Shown here piece by piece: positions 21,945-34,339 of a DNA stretch of 64,000 bases. Positions within the stretch are counted from its first letter, which is position 1; every line of letters starts with the position of its first letter. This DNA comes from Saksenaea vasiformis B4078. Its lineage: Eukaryota; Mucoromycota; Mucoromycetes; Mucorales; Saksenaeaceae. Position numbers and translations under genes: made by a program. Location of the stretch: NCBI GenBank assembly GCA_000697055.1, contig JNDT01002300.1:1-64000 (forward strand), read 5' to 3'. Below the pieces are notes generated by a model, which made no database searches, was not told the origin of the DNA, and worked only from the letters and a program-made list of their open reading frames with translations.

Positions 21945-24825
21945 TTATTGACGATCCCAACCTTGATTTTTGGCAAACAAGTGTGGCGGTATTCCTGCGC
22001 CAGCTACCGCGAGTTTGTCATCAGTTGCTTTATATTGAGTGTCTAGGAACTTACCGTTTGTCATGATATGTGGCAACATATTGGGAACATTCATCCGGAA
22101 CGATTCATTGGGTGGCATCATCTCTCTTTGTGGAGGAAAGCGTCCCTGTATGTGAGGTGGAATATGGTGTGGAGGGAGCATTGGTCGCATCGGTACGGGC
22201 GGCATCATATGTGGCATCATAGGTGGTGGCATGAACTGTTCCATCGGTTGCTGTTGTGTGTAGGACATAGGTGGTGCCATCATTGGATTGACAGGTCCAT
22301 TCATACCCGATCGTGCAACATTCTGTAATGGGACCGAGGGGATGCCTTCGTTATACTGCAACAGCTGATCCATTGCAGGGCCATTGCCAGGTAACGGGTA
22401 TCCCGACGACGGTGGCATACGTTGATAATTATTAGCATATGGATAACCGCCAGGAGATGCCGCCTGTGGAGGTTGCTGTTGCTGTTGTTGCTGTTGTTGT
22501 TGTTGTGCTGGTGGCATCACCCCCGATGCCATTGTCAGTTTGGCCGTTGCAGGTGAATGGGTTGACAAGGAGGGAGATGCTGTGTTTGACCCGTGTCGTC
22601 CGGTAATCGATGATGTCGTCGATTTGTTAGATCCCATGGAAGGAGAACGTCCTCCTGACGAGCGTGCACTCATTTGACGCAAAACAGAAGTGGGAAGATT
22701 ACCACCAAACAAGTTGCTAACTACCTTTGGCTTCGGTGTTGCACTCTCCGCTAGCTCTGAACGTTGTTGCTGCTCTACTTCCTTCTGCTGTGGCGATGTG
22801 TTGGCTTCCTCCTCTTTTAGTGAATGACCATTGACATTTGACACAATAGGAGAAGAAGAGACGCCCTCTCCTCTTTGGCCATTCGCCATTTCTTCAGCTG
22901 ATGTCACTGGTGCAGTCTCCTTTGAAGAAGGAATAGCCTCTTGTTCACCTGCGATCTTGTCTGTCTCGATCGGATTTGGCTGCGATAATTTTTGTTCAAG
23001 TTCGGGAGTGCGTGGTTGCTGGGGAACCGTCGGCTGATGTAGCAGCGTTCACGTTACTTCATTGCTATACAAGGAAAACCTCTTTTCCTTACCTTTGGTT
23101 GAGACAATATCTGAAGTACTCTGTTGAATCCCATGGCATCCTCCTTTGCGCTTGGTTTCTCTTGTCCTTGATTTGTTGCTTTCTTTGCACCTAACGTCTG
23201 CAATACTTCATCTTCTGAAAGCATACGTACCCCCGTCGCTGGACCAGGTATTCCATTGGTAGGCTCTTCCGGTATGATTGCTTCAGGCTTTGTTTCTCTC
23301 ACAAAAGGTGCCGGTCGACTACCGCCTGGGCCTTGGAAAAGGTCTTCCAAGCTGATAGATCGCGGCTGTGGTGGTGCGGTCGGGTCAGGCTGTTGCTCCA
23401 AAACCGATTCTTCCCTTTGGGCAAAAAACTTTGCAAAACGTGATCCACCTTTCGATGGCTCACGACGTGGAATGTAAGGTGAGGAAGGATTAGAAGCATC
23501 AAAGAAAGATGAGATCAGTCCATCACGTTGCGGCATCTCCAAAGCAGTGTTCAAGTCAATTGATCCGATAGCCAGTAGTTCATCAATATTACCCGGATCT
23601 ACATTCAAAAGCATTTCTTTCTTTAAAGGAACTCTCCTCACTGATATGAACTCACCTTTGGCGGGCGCAGTTTTCTGCCCGTACGATGGTAACGACCCAG
23701 AGTTATCTTTTTGCGTCGTAGAAGTTTCCGCCGACAGCATATCTCGCTGCTTCATACTCGTTTTCCATGCTTCCAAATCATTGGCAAATTCAGCCTTCAT
23801 GTCCATCTCTTTTGTTGCTGCTAATGGATCTTGCTGCTCCGATTCAAAATTAGGATTGTAGTCCATCCATTCTGGCAACCTTTCGGACGATTTGTCATCG
23901 GCAGCGTTATAGTTATTTTTTCCGGCAGGGGGTCGCCCCGATGCTTGCTGCTCTTTTGAATCTAGCGTTTGTATATTATTAGTTGCCACCAATTTACATA
24001 GGTTCATGAACTACATACTTTCGCGTCGATTTTTGCCACTTTCATTTGTACCTCCTGCCCGATTACCGTAACGGTCGTGATGGTGTCGTTTGTTGTTTGC
24101 AGGCGTTGGTGATGTTACGTATTGTCCGGTAAACGAATGCGCTCGTCGTTCTGTTTTTTCATTACCACGATCTCGATGGAATCCTTTCTCTCCAGGATAG
24201 GGTGGACCTCGTGCCGTCCTGTGTTCCTTGGTGTTGTGTTCCCGCAACCTCGTCTCATCGTTCTACATGGCAATAGCAATATCATAAGCTGGCAGCCTCA
24301 GCGGACCTCCACATTACATGTCGCTGACGGTTGACGGAAGTCGATTGCGTGTACGGTTTTGCGGATGTTGAACCTGCTACTTCGTCCGAACGTTTTAGAC
24401 CACCATACAACGACGAAGCAAAATTGGTTTTGGTTGGACCGAGTATAATGCTCTTGTCTAACAAGTGCATAAGGGGGCGATGTAATTAAAATGTGTTGTC
24501 TTGGTGCAAGACAGAAAAAGAGGAAAAAAATGCATACCTGGTGTACGGGATATGACGATACCATTTAGTATGTTCTTAGATATCGGGGCATTGGTATCAT
24601 CACTACAAAATCAATTCTCCATCAGTCCTTCCATGGGCAAAGTAGCAGCAAACATTACCCAAACCAGGATGACAAGGGTGGCATACCCTCCGGCTTAGCA
24701 ACAAGTGGGCTGTCATGTAGGGATAGTAGTATCTCCTTAGAATATCGGGTAACCGTTGTGTCTTTTGGTGATGGTGCCGGCTTAACATCTACTTCTGTAT
24801 TACTTGTGTCCTCAGGTTCAGACAT
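21945..24825 (-). CDS. 4E-T-like eIF4E-binding protein
   Basis: Six minus-strand exons: 24825-24659, 24602-24538, 24457-24318, 24262-24019, 23961-23093, 23033-21945; 857 aa, phases consistent. Near the N-terminus is Y28-S-K-E-I-L33-L34, a canonical eIF4E-binding motif (Y-x4-L-hydrophobic), in the context RYSKEILLSLHDSPL. This resembles metazoan 4E-T (EIF4ENIF1), where YTKEELL sits at the same place. Further resemblance: LPEWMDYNPNF, a hydrophobic GSRFAKFFAQREE like the SRFSRWF region of 4E-T, and NVDPGNIDELLAIGSIDLN. The C-terminal third is Q/P/M-rich and disordered, ending IPPHLFAKNQGWDRQ. 4E-T binds eIF4E and DDX6 in P-bodies and represses translation. The donor of intron 1 has an equally framed alternative 9 nt upstream. 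Assignment rests on motif order, not on a search. Confidence 0.72.
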
Positions 24826-25509
24826 CGTGGGACGGCAATGGCGTTAGGATATAAAAAAATATGTTCTACGATGGGTGCGTGCGAATATATGCGTGTTTTT
24901 CTTTGTTTTTTTACGAATGCGTTGTCGATAAGGTTAAGAAACGTTAGCTGCTACTTCTTTGGCGTGCAAACGTTGATGAAATTATGTTCTGCTAAATGTC
25001 ACAAACCAGTAAGTTTTCTTCCAAAGTGGAGATTCCCAAAATTTTTACAGTCGAGAGCTTGGCCAATCACAAATTAGACGGAAAATAAAAATTCACCAAT
25101 GAACATGTAAAGGTTCAAGAGCTGGGAGAAGATGCTTGTCTGACGCTCCGTACCTCTAATTTCCTCCCTCTTCTTGGGGCTGTAGGGCCTCGAAAACTCT
25201 ATCCGTAAGGGGATTTCTCTTTCGCTCTTTCCTTTTTATTATTCTATTTGCTGATTACTTTGGCCTCTCAATGCATTTTTCTTGTCTTTGGTAATGTAAC
25301 CTGCAGAAGCGTAGTTTTATTAATCCAATTCTCGACGTCAGTGTCAAATCCGCAAGGTCGCGTAGCACAAACTTCAAAAAATGATTGGCTTATTTCACGT
25401 TCCGCCAGCTTTACGTCTTTCACGTAATACTAGAAAGACATCGGTTCAGTGCGAGTCGTTTAAGTCGCAATAAAATATGAAGTAGTTCTCATGAATCTTT
25501 CAGTGTCGG
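24826..25509. other. intergenic, promoter side of the 4E-T-like gene
   Basis: No coding exon recognised. Mixed-composition DNA leading into a decayed repeat. Confidence 0.4.
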
Positions 25510-26260
25510 CAGTTTTGCTTTACTCTTAGACTATTTGGCGTCAGCTCCAGATAAAGTTTACGTCGGGTGTAGCCCTTTTTCATGCTGTGCTCTTGAACCT
25601 TGCATGAGAAGCAGATCTTCATGCATCAACTCAAAGTGCATTTCATCGGTGATTATTGTTCTCAGTGTTCAATTGCGACATTTGCTTGAGATAATGAAGT
25701 ATGATGCGTATTTAAAAAGATGCATAAATCTTTTTTCTTTCTCTTTAATGCTACTTCCCTTTGACATCTCCAGTATGCGCCTGTAATGAATACTCTTTCA
25801 GGATCATTCATGCGCTTTTGTTTATCATCTAGCCTGTAAGACCTTTGTCCAAAACCGTCTTGGCTGTTAAAGTATACTCAACGTTGTCGCACACTCAGTA
25901 CGATCCGTCCTCTGCAATAGATAGCCAGACGTTGTATCGCTCAAGTTCTCTACAGTGCGTAACATCCTACCACCAGCCAGCGTTGCCAGGCTCCGCTCTC
26001 GCTGGCCACACCGGACACAGTGGGGAACTGGCTACCTGCCATCAGTGGTATTAACTCTTCCGGGGGGAGTTAAGTAAAATGCCATCCAAGTGTTATTCCA
26101 TTTACTAACCGTGAACGTAGTTTTATGTTGCTCTCGATGAATTTCGCGTCCATTGAGGGCCGGATTGAGTACTAATGACCGCATACCCCATCCTTCAGTA
26201 ACGCAGACTTTGGCTCTACAGGCGCAGAATTTATATAGATTAGCATAAATAGATTCAGTC
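25510..26260 (+). repeat. decayed dispersed repeat, copy B
   Basis: An ORF fragment around 25535 reads ASAPDKVYVG, matching ASAPNKFYVG in the minus-strand copy near 35.65 kb. Later, HPSVIPFTNRERSFM then NFASIEG (26085-26160) parallels copy A (HPSIISF) and copy D at 40.0 kb (NFASIEG). After that, GGCTCTACAGGCGCAGAATT (26211) matches a block near 40140. These look like decayed copies of one formerly coding repeat. Confidence 0.5.
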
Positions 26261-27312
26261 TAACAGTAAGCGGTCCGTCAACTTCATACAGCAAGAAAAC
26301 ACACGTACTCGCATACTTCAGTTGCATCTGTTTATATAAGAACAAGAAATACTTACCAGCTATAGATGTAGCCTATGAATACTTGAATGAAAGGTTTCCG
26401 ACTTAAGCTCTGCGGTCTTGAAGAACTGAAAGCAAGAGAGCCAGGCTATGCTACGTAGAAACGTAGCGGATAAATTAAGACAGGGACAAAGAGTGAAATG
26501 CAAAATAGAAGATCGACGTCCGGCTCGTAAATAGTACGCACGTTCTCTAGACTAGCATCTGCTGCATAACCTGCCATAAACTCGCATTTTATGGTTCGGG
26601 CTTGACTATGCTGCATATGTCGTAGTTCGAGTAAACCGGGGGGATGTTCGCTTTAGGCAACTACCACGTATACAGATAAAACAGGGAACAGGTGCCAAAG
26701 TGGCCTACCCCCTGTCCCTCGGAATTTTGTCACAGGCGAGTGCAACTATCTAGATGCCCAGACGCTTAGCCATGTCAAGAAACTTGTAATGGACATATGT
26801 ATATTAACTGCCGACTGAATGGTTCCTTCGGTAGAAAATTAGCAGGTTACCCGTTTACCATCAAATCATGAACTTTTGGCATAATCATTAGCGTAACTCC
26901 AAGTCCACTGCACAACAGCATACTTAACTAGCGAGTTTGAGAATGAGTACAGCAACAATGCAAGTATCTGTACATCAGCAGGCATATTGAAAAGTGGCAA
27001 CGCTTCATTGATTTAACAAAAAGGCTAAGCACACTCCCGTAAGAAACAGCACTTCCTTAGCATCAAAGCGCTTCCGGAGAATATTCCCAGAGAAAGTGTT
27101 TTAAACCATATGGATTCACCTATAGACACAAAATATGTCCGGCCGCAGGCCATATGCTTAGTGACATGCAAAACAAAAAGGTTGAAGGTTTCCACGTAGC
27201 AAAACTCCGAAGAGTGGGTATCGATGAGAACGAATTGCCGCCCAATCCATGTGACTCTGGCATTTCGTAATTAAAAGGCAACAGCAGGGATCATACCACT
27301 TTAAATTTGAAT
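26261..27312. other. intergenic, nothing recognised
   Basis: All frames are closed and no family resemblance was seen. The last 200 bp should hold the HEM14 promoter. Confidence 0.4.
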
Positions 27313-29090
27313 ATGTCCACTGTAGCTGTTCTCGGTGGAGGTATCTCGGGCCTATCTGCGGCCTATTATCTGTCACGTTTTGCACCCAAGACCACCAAAA
27401 TTGTGTTGGTTGAGGGGACAAACCGTGTGGGAGGTTGGATACGTAGTCAACGTGTAGCACCAGGAACTTTTCTTTCTGCTGACGCAGCACAACTCGATCA
27501 AGACAATGGCATTCTGTTTGAATCAGGTCCCCGTAGTTTACGCCCACAGGGGGCAAATGGCGCCGTCATGCTTGAAATGGTTTGTCTGTCATGGCTTGGG
27601 GGAGAGGCGAGCTGAGCTGAGCCTCTAATAATTGTCATTCTAGGTGCGCGATTTAGGCTTGACAGATAGTTTATTGACGGTTCCTAAATCAGCCGCATCC
27701 GCGAAAAATCGATACATCTACTATGCTGACGAGATAAACAAGCTTCCCACCAGCCTCCCATCCCTTTTATTTAACAAACCGCCCGTGTTCAAGTCTGTTT
27801 TATTGGCAGCCTTGCGTGAACCGTTTATATCTTCCAGGTTCAAACATGCTTCGGACAGTGAAGCAGACGAGTCATTGTACGATTTTACCAAGCGGAGGTT
27901 TAACGAGCATGTTGCATTGAATTTAATGGGTGCCATAACCCATGGTATTTATGCCGGCGATGTCAAAGCACTTTCTGTCCGATCGACTATGCGAATTCTT
28001 TATGAGAATGAGCGTGTGTATGGGAGTGTATTGAAAGGATTCGTAAAGGGCGCCAAGACAGAAACGTTCCGTGAGCGTGGGATGGCTGCGCGAGCTCGTC
28101 AAGCGTCACCCGAGTGGTTCGGTGAGATGGAGGCAATGAGTGTGATTGGCTTTCGGCATGGAGCACAGATGCTTCCGGACAAGCTACGCGTGTGGCTTGA
28201 AGGGTGTGAAAATGTCGAGATCATCACAAACGATCCCGTAGAACGGCTCGAATTCAAAGATGGTCAAGAGTGCAAGGTAAACTAAATGGTGTACATCACA
28301 CAGGACGTTTTATGAGTCTTATTCAATTGTTTCAAAGATTACGACGCGGCATACCGAAATTCATGCGGAGCATGTTATCTCTGCACTACCAGCACCAACA
28401 ATGAGCAAGCTCGTGGACTTACCACATTTGGACCATAACCCGCTCGCAGATGTTGCAGTAATCAACCTAGCCTACGCGCCTGAAGATGTCAAGTTGCCGT
28501 ACGATGGTTTTGGATTCCTTACCCCACATCCAGATTCACCATCCAAGATGCCGGTGCCAGGAACGCTGGGTGTTGTTTTTGACTCCAATGCCTTGCCCGG
28601 TCAAGATAAGGAACCAATGGTAAAGTTGACAGCGATGCTTGGCGGTCATGCGTGGACCCATGCATTTGGTCATGTGCCAATTGAACAGCTGGATCCAAAT
28701 GAGGCGCTCCGGTATGCTAGCGCGGCGATGAGCGCGTATCTTGGCATCAACGCAACACCTCAGCATGCAATGGTCAACTTGCAGGCGAAGTGTATTCCAC
28801 AGTACTTAATTGGCCACGAACAAAGGCTAAGCGCATTAAACACAGCCATGAAAGAACGCTGCGATCATTTGTTGAGTATGACAGGCGCAAGTTATTTGGG
28901 GGTCAGCGTTCCAGATTGCATCAAGAACAGCCGAGCCCTCGTGGAGGAACTTGTTGTATCTGGTGCATTGGGATCAAGAGAAAAAGTGATTACTGGTTTA
29001 CAACGAGCAGGTCAAGAGGATGATCCCGTCAAGGTACGCGACAGTGCACGAATCAGTAAGAGTCATGTCAACATTCTTATGAAATCATAA
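27313..29090 (+). CDS. HEM14: protoporphyrinogen oxidase
   Basis: Three exons: 27313-27579, 27644-28276, 28338-29090; 550 aa. The N-terminus [20 protein letters not shown] is a dinucleotide-binding fold (GxGxxG) for FAD, followed by [11 protein letters not shown]. Other family landmarks are [31 protein letters not shown], a [12 protein letters not shown] stretch, and near the end [18 protein letters not shown], the second FAD-contacting segment. The enzyme oxidises protoporphyrinogen IX to protoporphyrin IX, the penultimate step of haem synthesis, on the inner mitochondrial membrane. Length matches fungal Hem14. A tail of about 30 residues after the FAD segment ([15 protein letters not shown]) is unusual but in frame. 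Confidence 0.95.
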
Positions 29091-29165
29091 ATATGTCATA
29101 CTATATTTGCAAAAAAGAAAAAATGACTTTGTACAACTATGAGATAAGAACATGTGTAGTATATG

Positions 29166-29735
29166 TTATGTTGTGATTTGGCTACTGTAAGCTGGTGGTG
29201 GGGGGAACACAGCATCATAGGCAGGTGGACCATCGTAAGATGGTGGATCAACCCAGGATGGGTTTGGCAATGCCTGTTTTTTTGATGCGAGACCGGTAAG
29301 AACCATGGTCAAATATTCTTTAAATGTTTCCAGCCGTTCACGTCGATTTTTTATCTTCTTGGTGAAGTTGAATTGTATAGACATGAGTTGACCGGCAATA
29401 AAATCCAACTGCATGACATGATTCTTCAGCATCTTTGATTTGAGGGACACCACGCTAGCAAGATCAATCTCGAATGTGCGGAATGGTGATAATGGCTGTC
29501 GTCGAGAACGCGATGACGAGGATGGCTGCAGCACAAGTATAAGTCGCCTATCCGTCAGATACACAGATGCCGTATCCATCGTTACGTGTTGTGATCCTAG
29601 TCTGATCACGGCAGTAGTCAAGCCTTGGCTAAAGTAGAAGCTTTCAAGGTGATATGGTACAGGTCGGCGATTATCCACAGACGAGGACCCATTCGCGGTA
29701 TGTGTTGGCGTTCGGTTTACAAGAATTGCTACCAT
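29166..29735 (-). CDS. WBP2-like GRAM-domain protein with PPxY motifs
   Basis: Single exon, 189 aa from ATG at 29735. The frame is open to 29756 with another ATG, but MVAILVNRTP resembles the family start. A GRAM/PH-like module spans about residues 30-130 (ASVYLTDRRLILVLQ, then FEIDLASVVSLKSKM and MSIQFNF), similar to WBP2. The C-terminus carries three PPxY motifs in a row (PPSYDGPPAYDA ... PPAYSS), ligands for WW domains of Rsp5/Nedd4 ubiquitin ligases. WBP2 acts as a transcription coactivator in animals; the role of fungal members is unclear, and membrane or ligase recruitment is an inference. It is convergent with HEM14, with only 75 bp between stop codons. Confidence 0.75.
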   Translation of the reverse strand: MVAILVNRTPTHTANGSSSVDNRRPVPYHLESFYFSQGLTTAVIRLGSQHVTMDTASVYLTDRRLILVLQPSSSSRSRRQPLSPFRTFEIDLASVVSLKSKMLKNHVMQLDFIAGQLMSIQFNFTKKIKNRRERLETFKEYLTMVLTGLASKKQALPNPSWVDPPSYDGPPAYDAVFPPPPAYSSQITT

Positions 29736-29940
29736 AACTAAAAGGAAGTAACACAAAGAAAAGAAAGTAGAGAAAATGTGGAAGAAAAAGACAAGTTGTA
29801 TGCAGATATATAAAACGAATAAAAAAAAAAGAAGCTTTTTTTCCTTTAAAAAATGATTTTGCTGCGGGCTGCAATATGACTAGGAAAACCATGTGTTTCT
29901 ACGTTCCAAGTTGCATAACAAAATTTATTATTCCGCTGAC

Positions 29941-32541
29941 TTAGTATGTGACAGAGTAGATCTTGAAATGGGTTGCGTGTTTATCCTTTGACAAGTGAAC
30001 CTTTGCCACACCGTCTGTCCCGAGGTACATATCCGTACCCTTGTGGCGCACATGGTGATGTGCATCGCTAGCATGGTATTCAAAAATCCATGAAGTACCC
30101 TTACATTCACTAATCAAAGGCTCTGTGCCCCATACGTCAAGACACTTGTCAGGATGGGCCAAAGATCGGATCATGTATTCGCCAAGTTCACCCACTGGTA
30201 CTACATGGAAAAGGTCGGATCGGTCGAAGGCTTGTGTATCACGTTTTGTCAACTTCTGAATTTCCAGCTTTTCCCCGCCCGTCGTAGTTCTCATCAATGC
30301 GCCGGTACTGCTGACCATGGCCAATGCACGTCCCTCTGTCAATTCGCCACGGATAAGTTTAGAACCCTTCTCGACCTACCATTTGATTTTGCAAACAATT
30401 AAGGATCATCCCACATTTTTCATGTTAGAAATAACTTACGGTAGGATATGTCTGATTTCCGTACTAAAAAGAAATAGTTCGATAAGTTAACTTTTTTTCT
30501 GCGCCCCCTTTTCTCTCGGGAATGAGACTTCCGATAGACTTACCGGTGGTTTAGTCTTAGGATCAGACAACTTCTCGCACATTTCTTCAAACACAAATTG
30601 ATACATTTCAGCAAGGATCGTATGTTTTTCAGACAGTTTCTTCTTTTTTTTTTTTTTACCTGTGGGATCCCACATGCCAAAACTATTTTTTGTAGGCATG
30701 GTGGTCTTTGGAAGCTCAGGAATACTGTAGTCAGGGTTATCAAAGTCAAAAGCATTCACGAGGTTCGACGTTGTCTTTCGGTGCCAGTCATCCACAAGAC
30801 CAGCTGGGGCGATGTATTCACCGCTATTTGATTTCCCAACCCATTCTTCCATGAAACGGAGTGTAGATGTATGATCCGAGACTTCGCTAAAGACATGACC
30901 ACCACGGGTCCAAGGCGAGATAATCACCATGGGTACACGCGGTCCTATGTAAATAATAATTGGGAAAATCCTACGTGAGATTACCAATGACGATCGATCA
31001 CTTACCCAAGCCGTTGGGAGCCTTGCCACCAGCAAATTTGTCCTTGACCCAAAGCTCTTTGGGTGGAGTGGGTGGAATGACATGATCAAAGTAACCACCT
31101 GACAAAGTTGGGAAATTTAATCAGATCAGCCCCACTTTTTTTCTCAAAACTATTGATTCTGGTATGATTTTCTTACCACTTTCATCATAATTAATAAACA
31201 GAGCGGTCTCGTTCCACTTTGGACTATGCATTACTGCATTGACAACTTGTTCCTGCAGCCAAGCTCCAGCCTGAGGCGTATTACTGGGGTGTTCGCTCAG
31301 TTCGGTAGCTTTATGAAATCATAAGCAAGAAAGACAGAACCAATGGAAATTTTTAAACTTACGGCCCACGATGATGCTGAACTGCGGCAGGGTGCCATTG
31401 GCAGCTCGATCATAGAAACTCTGAAGACCGACAAAACCAAGACCCTTCTGCTTCTCAGGACCATCTTTTAGGCCACGCCAGTAACTATACATAACTATTA
31501 GTACAATGGAACTAAAAAGATGGACAAGGGGACATACGCAAACCATGCCAGTGCGTTATCGTCAAAGTTGTCTAAAAACGGAAAGTATTATAACTCCCAC
31601 TCGTCATATTAACGTGTTTTCTCTTTTCTTTTTTTACCTTTGTCCTGGAACACTACGCAATGAAACAATTTTAGATATCCTGAAGTCATCTTTTGTTATG
31701 CATGAATTTTACCTTGCCATGTGATGCCAGCCTTGGTCAGGTTTTGAGGATACGTGTCCCAGCCCAGAGAAATAAACTCGGTGTTGTCTTCAAGAATGTA
31801 ATTATTGGGTGGACCTATTTCCTTGTATAAATAGGGATGTGGTTTCTTTTAGTGTGTTAATTTCACCTTGATTTGTACCAGACATCCAGACAACTCGATT
31901 AGGATCCGTCGATCCAATCACTGACTGGAAGTACATATCGCAGATAGTGAAGGATTCAGCAAGAGCATAGTGGAAGGGAATTTGGTCACGCGTGAGATAG
32001 CCCATAGAGGTAGGAGCGTTGCCATCTGGCCAGTTGTTATATTTGCCATTATTCCACGCTCGGTGATTGGGTGCCCACATGTTACTTCCACCAGGTGTGC
32101 ATCTAAATAGAACAATGAATACTATATCTTCCTTCAGCAATGACCACTTGAATCTTACCCCGCACGGTTGCCTTCGAAATGGTAAGGCAATAAATATGAT
32201 GTACCATTTTTCTTGTCTGGCGACTTGGAATCCGGCTGGTACAATAGGTTCAGACCATTGTCTTGGAGAGCGATGTTGGGATCCTGGAACCCGCGGACAC
32301 CAGCCATTGTACCATAGTACATGTCAAACGCTCGGTTTTCCTTTTTTTTTTTTACAAAGTTAAGTAAATGCGAACGAAGAATGAATCATTTTAATGTTAC
32401 CTGCATAAAATAGACAACGTGCTTGATTTTCTCTAGTCCAGGTATACGGCCGCCGCCACCAGAGCCTGCCGGTGGCGTAGGTGCAGCATTACTAAGGGCA
32501 ATAAACAATGCAGCGCTAATACTGATGGAAATGGCCTTCAT
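29941..32541 (-). CDS. secreted phosphoesterase / phospholipase C-like (acid phosphatase family)
   Basis: Twelve minus-strand exons: 32541-32401, 32340-32159, 32102-31867, 31814-31713, 31652-31638, 31571-31538, 31484-31363, 31308-31177, 31098-31006, 30944-30544, 30463-30440, 30375-29941; 638 aa, all phases fit. Signal peptide 1-20. The phosphoesterase domain begins KHVVYFMQENRAFDMYYG (family ENRSFDHYFG) and continues AGVRGFQDP, LPYHFEGNRAG, NHRAWNNGKYNNW, LFINYDESGGYFDHV and VPMVIISPWTRGG, all hallmarks of non-haemolytic phospholipases C and related acid phosphatases with a metal-bound nucleophile region. The last 130 residues form a separate beta-rich module (GTSWIFEYH, GTDMYLGTDG). Exon 5 is just 15 nt. 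A run of A gives GKKKKKKK in exon 10; it is in frame but could be part of a mis-called intron. Expected outside the cell or in the wall. Confidence 0.88.
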
Positions 32542-33310
32542 TATCCTCTTCCTATTGTTCTCGTGCTCCATATGTCTCTTTCCATTCTCTTTTATACTTG
32601 GGTTTTAGGTACAAAGTTCCCAGATGCATGATAATATTGGTCGTACCGAAAACTTTTGGATCCAAACAAATTAATATCTCTGTACGAGTGATAGAATAAA
32701 AGAAAAATGTAACACTATCGATGCACCCTTTTTTACATAAAGGGTCTCCAGCCAACCAATAGGTCATTAGAGATAGCACCAACGTGCCAGCGCAAAGGAC
32801 AGCAAAAAAAGTTCTACCTTTCTTTTTCAGCGTTAGCGTCTTTACCGTTGCAGGCAGTACTATTCTACTTTTTCCCGAAGACCAATGGTCTGTGAGGGTA
32901 GACTCACATGTTATCCGTAGAATGATCACCCATTTGGATCTGTTACGGAGGTTGTCACACGACGTGAAAGATCGGTTAACTTTGATTTGCCAGACCAGAA
33001 ATCCCACTTGTGCGGTGTAACCATCCCATTTAAGACCCTTTTTTTCTTACTCATCTGCACAACGAGTTCCTGTCCACGGAGAAGAAGAAAAAAGAAACCG
33101 CAGGTGTTATATGACGTACAAGAGCCGGTCAAATGAACAATAAAGATAAAGACGGTAGGCTGATGCAAGTGAGCCCAACCGGTGCGGGCAAATTCGACTT
33201 TTTTGGTCTTTTATCCAAATACGGTAATTATTTCTTTTTTTTTTTCGTGGACTTTCACAAAGGAAAGGGATCACCAGCTCCCTTTCTTTCCTCTTCTTCT
33301 TTTCGTTATC
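32542..33310. promoter_or_regulatory. shared divergent promoter region (phosphoesterase and CCC1)
   Basis: 770 bp between two divergent start codons. A 151-codon minus-strand ORF (33007-32552) crosses it but overlaps the phosphoesterase start and shows no family features. T-rich tracts precede both starts (33233-33245 before CCC1). No specific operator can be named. Confidence 0.4.
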
Positions 33311-34339
33311 ATGGCCGAATATCAACCCTTACCCAAATATTCCCTTGATCGATCCAAAGACTCCAACGGGAACGATTATGATGAAGAGCTGGCTCTCGGC
33401 TTTGTTGGAGAAGAGCCTGTCCCTCGTATTCCACATCGCCATCATCAAAAAGATCTTAAACGACATGTGGAGGAACATTTTTCGCGACCAGAACTTGTTC
33501 GAGATTGCATTCTAGGTCTATCTGACGGATTAACTGTCCCGTTTGCTCTCGCAGCAGGGCTATCCAGTCTGGGTGATACCCGAATCGTTATCTACGGTGG
33601 TCTAGCAGGTAAAGGGATACAGAAATGATCACAGGAGGACATGTTAGAGCTAAATATAAACACAATGACAGAACTTGTTTCTGGAGCCATCTCCATGGGA
33701 CTTGGTGGCTATTTAGCCGCAAGATCTGAAGCAGATCATTACGACACAGAGCGACGTCGTGAAGGTAAAGTCAGCGTCACCTGCTACTTGCGGATGATGT
33801 ACTTAATCTGTTCAATCAGAGCATGAGGTGGCCATGTATCCGGATGAAGAAGAAGAGGAAATTGTTGAACTGTTCGAACCTTATGGTTTAGATCGTGCAT
33901 CCATTGAACCAATGCTTGTCCGATTTCGACAGAACACAGAAAAATTTGTGGATTTTATGATGAAATTCGAGTTGAACCTTGAATTACCTGATCCAAACAG
34001 GAGTTGGGTACGTGAACGAAGTACACGCGTGATAGCGAGAAACTTAAAATTTCCTAGATTTCTGCATTAACTATTGGTACCTCCTACCTGATAGGAGGAC
34101 TTATCCCGCTGTTACCTTACTTTTTTATCGCGAGTTCAGTAGATGCCTTATTTTCATCCATCTTCGTTACTTCTTTGACATTGCTCGCTTTTGGTTATAT
34201 CAAGAGTATTTATCTTCGACCTGCCCAGGCTATCGTCGGTGCCATTCAAACATTGGCCATAGGCGCTGTGGCTGCCGCGAGTAGCTACGCTATGGTAGCA
34301 TTTGTCAACCATTTATCACCCACTCCCAGTACATCTTAA
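33311..34339 (+). CDS. CCC1: vacuolar iron/manganese transporter, CCC1/VIT1 family
   Basis: Four exons: 33311-33608, 33672-33764, 33820-34007, 34058-34339; 286 aa. Family landmarks in order are RDCILGLSDGLTVPFALAAG (TM1 with the metal-binding Asp), ELVSGAISMGLGGYLAARSE (TM2 with Glu), a cytosolic acidic metal-binding hairpin (EEEEEIVELFEPYGL ... FVDFMMKFELNL), then SALTIGTSYLIGGLIPLLPY and two more membrane spans, AIVGAIQTLAIGAVAAASS being the last. The protein should move Fe2+/Mn2+ into the vacuole, probably by proton exchange. Length is close to yeast Ccc1 and plant VIT1. The frame is open upstream of 33311 but that stretch is a T-rich leader. Confidence 0.95.

Noticed and set aside
21427..21960. 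177-codon minus ORF spanning the Hikeshi start
   Set aside because: Arises from reading through Hikeshi intron 1 and T/A tracts; the spliced 10-codon first exon matches the family.
32552..33007. 151-codon minus ORF in the phosphoesterase/CCC1 interval
   Set aside because: Overlaps the phosphoesterase start region, no domain, includes promoter-like T tracts.
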